Shown here one piece after another: positions 1-4,585 of a stretch of DNA of 11,879 bases. Position 1 is the first letter of the stretch. Each line of letters opens with the position of its first letter. Both the position numbers and the translations under genes were made by a program. The notes under the pieces are model-generated. The model saw nothing but the letters and a program-made list of their open reading frames with translations. It ran no database searches and was not told where the DNA came from. Origin of the DNA: Candidatus Eiseniibacteriota bacterium (GTDB taxonomy: Bacteria > JAFGKV01); contig JALOPK010000074.1 in the NCBI GenBank assembly GCA_025453925.1, positions 1 through 11,879 on the forward strand, in the 5' to 3' direction.

Positions 1-190
1 CAGCCAGCGGCTGGCCGCCGGGATCGACGTAGACATGCAGCGGCACGAAGCAGACCGAGTCCGAGGAGCAGGTCTCCGGCGTCGCGACGACCTCAGTAGA
101 AAGGCATACGCCCCCGGAGAGAGCCGTAAGACACGCCACGAGTGCGATCAGGCGTCCCCGGCTCCGATCTGCTGCGCGTCGAGCGCTCAT
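1..190 (-). CDS. Secreted protein of unknown function, N-terminal fragment (possible cohesin-like domain)
   Basis: Only the first 63 codons are in the window; the gene runs off the left edge. The ATG at 190 is preceded by a strong GGGAGG ribosome binding site 4 nt upstream, and it starts 10 nt after the stop of the dockerin-like gene, so the two are probably co-transcribed and translationally coupled. The N-terminus is basic (MSARRAADRSRGR), followed by a hydrophobic stretch (LIALVACLTALSGGVCL) that looks like a signal peptide or lipoprotein-like signal. The mature part begins with two nearby cysteines (residues about 43 and 48) and a beta-strand-like segment, LHVYVDPGGQPLA. That segment resembles the first strand of cohesin-like beta-sandwich domains in planctomycete proteins, but too little is visible for a domain call. 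The coupling to a dockerin gene makes the idea attractive; it remains an inference. Confidence 0.7.
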   Translation of the reverse strand, partial: MSARRAADRSRGRLIALVACLTALSGGVCLSTEVVATPETCSSDSVCFVPLHVYVDPGGQPLA

Positions 191-200
191 CAGGCCTCCC

Positions 201-614
201 TCACTGCAGGGCCACCGCCGCTGCCGCGATCAGGTCAATGTCACTCTGGTCGACCTCGGCATCCCCGTTCACGTCCCAGCGGGCCTTGAGCGACTCCGAG
301 GCTTCGACGCGACGGGCAAGGGCAAAGGCATCGAGGATGTCCACCGCGCCGCTGCCATCCACATCGCCCACCGCTCCCTGCCGGGAGTGCGGGAGCAGGA
401 TCAGCACCGCAGCCGCCGCCGCGGCCAGCGGAGTCAGCCATCGCAGCGCCCGCATCCTTCCCCGCCGCGCGAAATGCCGCCAGGTCGCCTGCCGGACCCT
501 CTGATCCACTTCAGGCGTTACCGCGAGCGGGGCATGGTACAGCGAGCGGAGGTCCCGGACGAGGGCCGCCGGTGCGGTGAGATCGGTGTCCCGAATGCTA
601 TCGTTGTCGGTCAT
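201..614 (-). CDS. Single-pass membrane protein with extracytoplasmic dockerin-like domain; putative anti-sigma factor
   Basis: This 137-residue protein has three parts. A cytoplasmic segment (about 1-57) is rich in charged and helical residues and ends in a basic cluster. One membrane helix follows (about 58-74, LRWLTPLAAAAAAVLILLP). The C-terminal part carries two duplicated calcium-binding-like motifs: GDVDGSGAVDILDAF (Asp84, Asp86, Ser88, Asp95) and WDVNGDAEVDQSDIDL (Asp114, Asn116, Asp118, Asp125). This F-hand pair is the hallmark of type I dockerins, which bind cohesin domains. The positive-inside rule puts the dockerin outside the cytoplasmic membrane. The gene starts at an ATG with AGGAGA 5 nt upstream, 76 nt after the ECF sigma gene, which suggests the role of membrane anti-sigma factor. 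The usual zinc-containing anti-sigma motif (HxxxCxxC) is absent, so that role rests on gene order and topology. It could instead be a cell-surface anchor for a cohesin-bearing partner. Confidence 0.85.
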   Translation of the reverse strand: MTDNDSIRDTDLTAPAALVRDLRSLYHAPLAVTPEVDQRVRQATWRHFARRGRMRALRWLTPLAAAAAAVLILLPHSRQGAVGDVDGSGAVDILDAFALARRVEASESLKARWDVNGDAEVDQSDIDLIAAAAVALQ

Positions 615-690
615 GGTCGTCTCCTGTATGTGGAGTGCCGGCGGGGCACGAAAGGTTCACGATGGAGGCGCCCGGCTCCCCGCACGCGGA

Positions 691-1239
691 TCATTGGAGT
701 TCCTCGAAGTAGCGGAGAGTGCGTTCATCCTCGCGCAGGGCCTTCAGGGCGTTGTGCAGTCGCGATTTCACCGTGCCAACGGGGACCGCCAGCGCCGCGG
801 CGATATCTTCGAGCTTCATGTCATCGACGAACCGCATGAGCAACACCTCCCGGTGGATCGAGGGGAGCGTGGCGACCACGTCGGCGAGGCTGCGCTCCTC
901 GCCGCTCTCCAGGGGCGGATCACCGGCATGCAACACGATCTCTTCATCCAGGACGATCCGCCTGCTCTTCCGCAGCCTGCTCAGGGCGATGTTCTTGATG
1001 ACCGGATAGAGGAACGTGGTGAGCGCGGAAGAGAGGCGGAACCGGGGGAATCTGCCCAGCAGGTAGATGAACGCATCCTGGACGATATCCATCGCTTCGT
1101 CTTGGTTGCCGGTGAACCGAAAGGCGAGTTGGGCAGCCCAGGCCTTGTGACGCTGATACAGCGCATCGAATGCCCGGGGATCCCCCCGGTTCGATGCCTC
1201 CACCAGCTCTTCGTCACTACGGCCATTGGGTTTCGCCAC
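691..1239 (-). CDS. ECF-family RNA polymerase sigma factor
   Basis: The product is a sigma-70 family factor with only regions 2 and 4, the ECF layout. Region 2 (about residues 22-92) has AFDALYQRH, the core-binding segment DEAMDIVQDAFIYLL and the -10-recognition stretch TTFLYPVIKNIALSRLRKSRR. Region 4 (about 120-170) has LPSIHREVLLMRFVDDMKLEDIAAAL followed by the helix-turn-helix AVPVGTVKSRLHNALKAL. I chose the GTG at 1239 because it has GAGG 6 nt upstream and gives MAKPNGRSDEELVEASNRGD, a usual start for this family, and a typical 182-residue length. The reading frame stays open to a TTG at 1305, which would add 22 residues without similarity to the family. The gene leads a minus-strand run with the dockerin-like membrane protein and a secreted protein, so its activity is probably controlled from the envelope. 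It is divergent from the outer-membrane-type gene at 1586. Confidence 0.93.
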   Translation of the reverse strand: MAKPNGRSDEELVEASNRGDPRAFDALYQRHKAWAAQLAFRFTGNQDEAMDIVQDAFIYLLGRFPRFRLSSALTTFLYPVIKNIALSRLRKSRRIVLDEEIVLHAGDPPLESGEERSLADVVATLPSIHREVLLMRFVDDMKLEDIAAALAVPVGTVKSRLHNALKALREDERTLRYFEELQ

Positions 1240-1585
1240 ACCATGCCTCGCGAACCGGGCGCGCGGGCACCCTCCGGTATCATGGGTTACGACGTGCGTT
1301 GGCAACCAGCATCGTCGATGCCATCATCGTCAAGGGTGGAACGCCGCATCGTCCGGCTGACGGCGCGCGGCTCCGTGGGGGCTGCCGCCCATGAAGGGAC
1401 ACGGTTCATCGGCTCGGCCGCTTCGTCGTCAACCCCAATGGACCCTGCAGGGAAAGGTTGCGCTACGGCCCGTCTTTGCCTAGCTGTAGAGCTGGACGTC
1501 GGGCATGGACGTCCGAGGATGAGACGGTGGGTGCGCCTGATGCGACGCACCGAAGAGACAGACACTCGAATGGAGGAGCCTGACC
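1240..1585. other. Divergent intergenic region between ECF sigma gene and outer-membrane-type gene
   Basis: No convincing gene is seen. The left part may encode 22 extra N-terminal residues of the sigma factor if its TTG at 1305 is used. The right part holds the leader of the gene at 1586: a direct repeat of TGGACGTC at 1493-1500 and 1506-1513, the second copy being part of the palindrome GGACGTCC (1507-1514), and a hairpin with arms GGTGCG (1530-1535) and CGCACC (1546-1551). GGAAAG at 1451-1456 followed 15 nt later by GTCTTT at 1472-1477 faintly resembles an ECF promoter, but I do not call it. Confidence 0.5.
1493..1513. repeat. Direct repeat TGGACGTC, 13-bp period, upstream of gene at 1586
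   Basis: TGGACGTC occurs at 1493-1500 and again at 1506-1513, separated by GGGCA. The second copy continues into the 8-bp palindrome GGACGTCC. The pair lies 72-92 nt upstream of the start codon at 1586, a place where an operator would sit. No regulator for it is identified in the window, and two 8-mers this close could arise by chance in GC-rich DNA. Confidence 0.35.
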
Positions 1586-2293
1586 ATGAGGTCGATTTCC
1601 ATTGGTGCCCTGATCATTGGACTGCTGGTGGGCGTCCCCGCACAGGCCGCCGAGACCACCGCCGGTGTTGATCTGGTTTCCGCCTACGTGTTCCGCGGGG
1701 TGACCTACAACGACGGCCCTTGCCTGCAGCCCTCTCTGGAGACGAGCGCAGGGGCATTCACGTTCAATGTCTGGGCCAATTTCGATCTCAATGACTACGA
1801 ACCCGTGCAGTCGGGCGATTTCTCTGAAGTCGACTTCACGCTGTCCTATGGTGCCACGCTCGGAGCGGCCGAGCTGTCACTGGGCGTGATGGAGTTTCTT
1901 TTCCCGGAGGGCGGGCCTGACACGAACACCGGGGAACTGTATGCCTCAGCTGACATCCCGGTCGCCGCGGGTATAGGCGCATCAGCCTACCTGGGCTACG
2001 ATTTCGTCGTGGTGAAGGATCTCTATGCCTCGGTCGGGCTCTCCTATGACATTCCCATCGAGGTCCCCACACTGTCGGTCTCTTTCATGGCGGGATACGC
2101 CGGTGACGACGCCGCGGCAGGCGGCACGGCGGGGCTGCATGAGTATGCCGCAACCATCGAGGGTGCGTATCCCTTCTCAGAGGCCGTTGAACTGGGCGGT
2201 TTCGTTACCTACACCGGCGGCCTCGATGATGAGGTGCTGCCCGAGCAGGATGTCGAGGTTTTCGGGGGCCTGAAGGTTCGTTGCGCATTCTGA
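1586..2293 (+). CDS. Putative outer-membrane beta-barrel protein, TIGR02001/Gcw_chp-like
   Basis: The 235-residue product has a clear signal peptide (MRSISIGALIIGLLVGVPAQA, cleavage after about residue 21). The mature chain opens with GVDLVSAYVFRGVTYNDG, which matches the pattern (S-x-Y-x-F-RG near the N-terminus) of the TIGR02001/Gcw_chp family of conserved outer-membrane proteins. The rest alternates hydrophobic and polar residues in strand-like stretches rich in Gly, Tyr and Phe. The last residue is Phe, the usual C-terminal signature for beta-barrel assembly in the outer membrane. The length is typical of the family. The start has a strong ribosome binding site (GGAGGAG) 7 nt upstream. 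The gene stands alone: it diverges from the sigma gene and is followed by 314 nt without a gene. The substrate, if it is a channel, is unknown. The family call rests on motif and overall pattern, so it is moderate; outer-membrane location is more certain. Confidence 0.85.
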   Translation: MRSISIGALIIGLLVGVPAQAAETTAGVDLVSAYVFRGVTYNDGPCLQPSLETSAGAFTFNVWANFDLNDYEPVQSGDFSEVDFTLSYGATLGAAELSLGVMEFLFPEGGPDTNTGELYASADIPVAAGIGASAYLGYDFVVVKDLYASVGLSYDIPIEVPTLSVSFMAGYAGDDAAAGGTAGLHEYAATIEGAYPFSEAVELGGFVTYTGGLDDEVLPEQDVEVFGGLKVRCAF

Positions 2294-2607
2294 GGAGACA
2301 TCCGTGAGCGCAGAAGTCCCTGGGGGGCCCCCGCACCCATTCGAAGAAGCGCCGTGCGAATGAGGGCACCTCTCCCGCGCGGCACTGTTTGTTGTCGCAC
2401 GAGGTCCCGGAGAGAGCCGCATGACGTCAGATCCCAAAGCCGGCGGGCTCCGAAGCAAGGATCAGAGAGGAGGGGGTCGGCGTGTGCGCTGCCTGCCTCC
2501 GAGCGGATCACGGGATTGCTCCGGCCACATCAAACTGCGCAGCACCGGAATCGAGGTTGGAACGTGCGAGACTTTGCCCGAGTTGGTTCAACGCAGAGAG
2601 CTCCGGC
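2294..2607. other. Intergenic region without a gene
   Basis: This stretch separates the outer-membrane-type gene from the small HxxxH protein. Short open frames cross it, but none has a ribosome binding site or protein-like composition. It contains an inverted repeat with arms CATTCG (2338-2343) and CGAATG (2357-2362) around a 13-nt loop, about 45 nt after the upstream stop codon. That hairpin could weakly terminate transcription but has no T tract. A G-run/C-run palindrome just before it (2321-2332) has no loop. No clear promoter was recognised for the gene at 2608. Confidence 0.4.
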
Positions 2608-2991
2608 ATGAAGGCGTACGATCCCCTTCACCCGCCTGTCGCCAAGGAGTGGCTGGAGCTGACCGCAGCAGACCGTGTCACGCTCGTCGAGCGCTACCAT
2701 AGGCGGGCGGGGCCGAAGATGCCTAACCGCAAGGCGCATGCCGCCATACACGCGGCGGTCGAGAACCACGCCGCAAGGGGGAGCAGCACGCCCGTCCGGA
2801 AGACGATTGCGCGGCTGATGGCGGAAGGGCTGGATCGCCATGAGGCCGTGCATGCCGTTGGGGCCGTGCTTGCCCAGGTCATGCGGGCCGCGCTCACGAG
2901 CACCACGGGCACGAAGGGCCTGGGCGCCCGCTATGCCGATGCCCTGGGCGATTTGAACGCCCGGGACTGGCTCAGGGGACGCCGATCGTAA
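2608..2991 (+). CDS. Small conserved-looking protein of unknown function with two HxxxH motifs
   Basis: The chosen ATG gives 127 residues beginning MKAYDPLHPPVAKEWLELT; GAGAG lies about 7 nt upstream. Longer in-frame extensions to 2482 look non-coding. The protein is soluble and mostly helical. It contains YHRRAGPKMPNRKAHAAIHAAVEN (H44, H48, E52) and LMAEGLDRHEAVHAVGAVLAQ (H78, E79, H82), so there are two HxxxH motifs, the second also reading as HExxH. I recognise the general pattern (a short protein with IH..VEN and RH-x-A-(I/V)-HA(I/V)G) as one that recurs in bacterial hypothetical proteins, but cannot name the family reliably. The spaced His and Glu residues suggest metal binding; the size and lack of a signal peptide argue against a classical secreted metalloprotease. 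The residues after about 95 look like a variable tail. It is convergent with the VWA gene and has no clear operon partner. Confidence 0.75.
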   Translation: MKAYDPLHPPVAKEWLELTAADRVTLVERYHRRAGPKMPNRKAHAAIHAAVENHAARGSSTPVRKTIARLMAEGLDRHEAVHAVGAVLAQVMRAALTSTTGTKGLGARYADALGDLNARDWLRGRRS

Positions 2992-3146
2992 ACTGACGCG
3001 GGCGGCCCTGCCGCGATCCGCCGGCTGCAACTTCCCAGCGGATGATGATGACCTGCGGCGCCGCGCAGTCTCTGGAGCCCCGTGCGGTGAGGAATCCCAA
3101 GGCCGCGATGCAAGATCCCAGATGGCGGATGCCGCATCATGACCCA

Positions 3147-3174
3147 CTGCCGGGTCAGGCCTGGGCCCCGGCAG
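3147..3174. other. GC-rich hairpin in convergent intergenic region
   Basis: Perfect 8-bp arms CTGCCGGG (3147-3154) and CCCGGCAG (3167-3174) surround a 12-nt loop that itself contains AGGCCT. It lies 155 nt after the stop of the plus-strand gene at 2608-2991 and just left of a second, AT-rich palindrome. Both could end transcription of the two genes that face each other, but neither has a T tract. Confidence 0.4.
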
Positions 3175-3186
3175 CGACTGGCAGTG

Positions 3187-3208
3187 CATATAGGACTTGT
3201 CCTATATG
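3187..3208. repeat. Perfect AT-rich palindrome between convergent genes
   Basis: The arms CATATAGGAC (3187-3196) and GTCCTATATG (3199-3208) are exactly complementary and separated by only TT. The AT-rich ends stand out from the GC-rich surroundings. The element lies about 75 nt past the stop codon of the minus-strand VWA gene and about 195 nt past the stop of the plus-strand gene. Options are a bidirectional terminator or attenuating stem, a dispersed palindromic repeat of the genome, or a binding site for a dimeric protein. The 2-nt spacer is too tight for an ideal hairpin loop, so an extruded stem would open one or two pairs. Confidence 0.6.
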
Positions 3209-3282
3209 ATTCCAGAGCAGTGACCACGCAATGAGGCATGCATCGGCTGAATCGGGACTCCACCGCAGCAGGAAGTCGCGGT

Positions 3283-4425
3283 CTACTCGTCTCCGCCCGA
3301 CGGACTCCCGCTCTCGTAGGTCATGCCCTTCCGTCGCGCCTGCTCCCGGAGCATCTCGTTGACCTTGACGTCGAAGACGCTGCCCTTACCCTCTCTGGCG
3401 AGGCGGGCCGTCTCGGCGGCGATGTAGTCCTGCCGCTGCTTCAGCAGGTCATTGATCTCGGCCTGAACCTGCTGCCGCTTCGTTGCCTTCTCCTTGACGA
3501 TCCGCTGCCGTTCCGCTGCATCGGCCTTCCGCAGCTCCTCGGGCAGGTCGGCATCCTTCAGCTCTTCCAGCCGCACGGTTCCATCTTCGAGGTCCTTGAT
3601 CAACTCGCCGCCGCCCTGCACCACGACGCCGGTCTTCGCGTTGAAGACCATCCGGTCCGCCGCGACCGCAGATGGCGCTGCTTCCGCTGCTGCCTGCTTG
3701 GCCCGAACCAAGTGCTTCGTCTCGTCGGAGCCGTAGGCGACCAACGTCGTGCCAAGCTCTACGTTCAGCTCGGAAAGGCGGGCATCCATCGGGGTCGAGA
3801 TAACCTGCATATCGCCGGTCTGCCCTATGGCCACATAGGTGCCCTCACCGAGGCTGGCGATCTCCCGCCAGATGGGCACGGTCGCCGTGTGGTCACCGCA
3901 CTGGATGGTGTTGATGATGAGGTCCTTCCGCACGGCCCGCTGACAGGTGTCGGGATACTTCACGTCATCCGAGTAGTCCATATGCGGCGGGCAGTCGCCC
4001 ACGAGGAAGATGATCTTCAGCACGTCTCTCTCGCCGCTCCACGACAGCTCTGACACTGCTTCATGCAGTGCCTGGTTCACGGACTCGGGCGTATCGCCGC
4101 CTCCATCGGCACGGAACTCATACAGGTTGGCGTAGACGGCATCTATGTCCTCGGTGAGGTCGAACAACTTAGTCACGTAGTCGTCGCCAAGGTCACGGTA
4201 TCCGACCAGCCCGATGCTGAGCCGAGGAGCCGGCTTCGTCTCGACCATCTGATTCGCGATTGACCAGATCTTGGCCTTGGCACCCTCGATGAGCCCGCTC
4301 ATGGAGCCGGTGGTGTCCAGCACGAAGCACACCTCGACACGGGGCGGATTGTCAGGTCCACTGGCGGTGGCCAGCGCGGGCAGGGCGTGGAGAGCAGCCA
4401 GGACAAGGGCGATGGTTCGGATCAT
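3283..4425 (-). CDS. Secreted von Willebrand factor type A (VWA) domain protein with C-terminal coiled coil
   Basis: The 380-residue product begins with a signal peptide (MIRTIALVLAALHALPALATA). A VWA domain fills about residues 30-215. Its metal-ion-dependent adhesion site is visible: D37-T-T39-G-S41 in FVLDTTGSMSG, T112 in GGGDTPESVNQAL and D144 in IIFLVGDCPP. The usual Ser at the second coordinating position is Thr, which should still bind a divalent cation. After the domain comes a segment with a short beta-rich part (FNAKTGVVVQGGGELIKDLEDGTVR) and a charged helical stretch with coiled-coil character (about 295-345), ending in NEMLREQARRKGMTYESGSP. The start has AAAGGAG 6 nt upstream. It lies 160 nt downstream of the VIT-VWA gene on the same strand and may be in the same transcription unit, although a tandem-repeat mosaic separates them. 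Likely role: periplasmic or surface protein binding; the ligand is unknown. Confidence 0.92.
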   Translation of the reverse strand: MIRTIALVLAALHALPALATASGPDNPPRVEVCFVLDTTGSMSGLIEGAKAKIWSIANQMVETKPAPRLSIGLVGYRDLGDDYVTKLFDLTEDIDAVYANLYEFRADGGGDTPESVNQALHEAVSELSWSGERDVLKIIFLVGDCPPHMDYSDDVKYPDTCQRAVRKDLIINTIQCGDHTATVPIWREIASLGEGTYVAIGQTGDMQVISTPMDARLSELNVELGTTLVAYGSDETKHLVRAKQAAAEAAPSAVAADRMVFNAKTGVVVQGGGELIKDLEDGTVRLEELKDADLPEELRKADAAERQRIVKEKATKRQQVQAEINDLLKQRQDYIAAETARLAREGKGSVFDVKVNEMLREQARRKGMTYESGSPSGGDE

Positions 4426-4442
4426 TGGTTTCTCCTTTCAGA

Positions 4443-4580
4443 GTCAGGCGCCAGGGCTCAGGGTTCGGGACGAAGCCCGGAGCATCGAACGTTCAACGTG
4501 GAACCGGGTTGCCGATTGCCAACTCTCTTCCATCCTTCCATTCATCCACCTGTCCATCGTTCCATTCCCCCCTTCCATCG
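4443..4580. repeat. Mosaic of imperfect 7-bp and 8-bp tandem repeats
   Basis: Read on the plus strand, the spacer between the two VWA genes consists largely of short degenerate tandem repeats. There are four heptamers, GTCAGGC, GCCAGGG, CTCAGGG and TTCGGGA (4443-4470). Three more are TCGAACG, TTCAACG and TGGAACC (4485-4505), and two are TTGCCGA and TTGCCAA (4509-4522). Five octamers follow: TTCCATCC, TTCCATTC, ATCCACCT, GTCCATCG and TTCCATTC (4528-4567), with one more, TTCCATCG, at 4573-4580. Each block has its own unit. The pattern recalls the short tandemly repeated heptamers described in cyanobacterial genomes, but the sequences differ and a relation is not implied. Confidence 0.7.
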
Positions 4581-4585
4581 CCAGT

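Noticed and set aside
577-1671. Long plus-strand open frame opposite the ECF sigma gene
   Set aside because: It lies antisense to a clear sigma factor, lacks recognisable domains and has the charge pattern of a GC-rich antisense frame.
2321-2332. G-run/C-run palindrome as a terminator of the outer-membrane-type gene
   Set aside because: The two runs touch with no loop and no T tract follows, so a stable hairpin terminator is unlikely.
2530-3189. Minus-strand open frame of 219 codons across the small HxxxH gene
   Set aside because: It covers both the gene on the other strand and the non-coding region; composition is Arg/Pro/Ser-rich and no start signal is seen.
3238-4053. Plus-strand open frame of 271 codons opposite the VWA gene
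   Set aside because: It is antisense to a clear VWA domain with an intact metal site; no ribosome binding site or family likeness.
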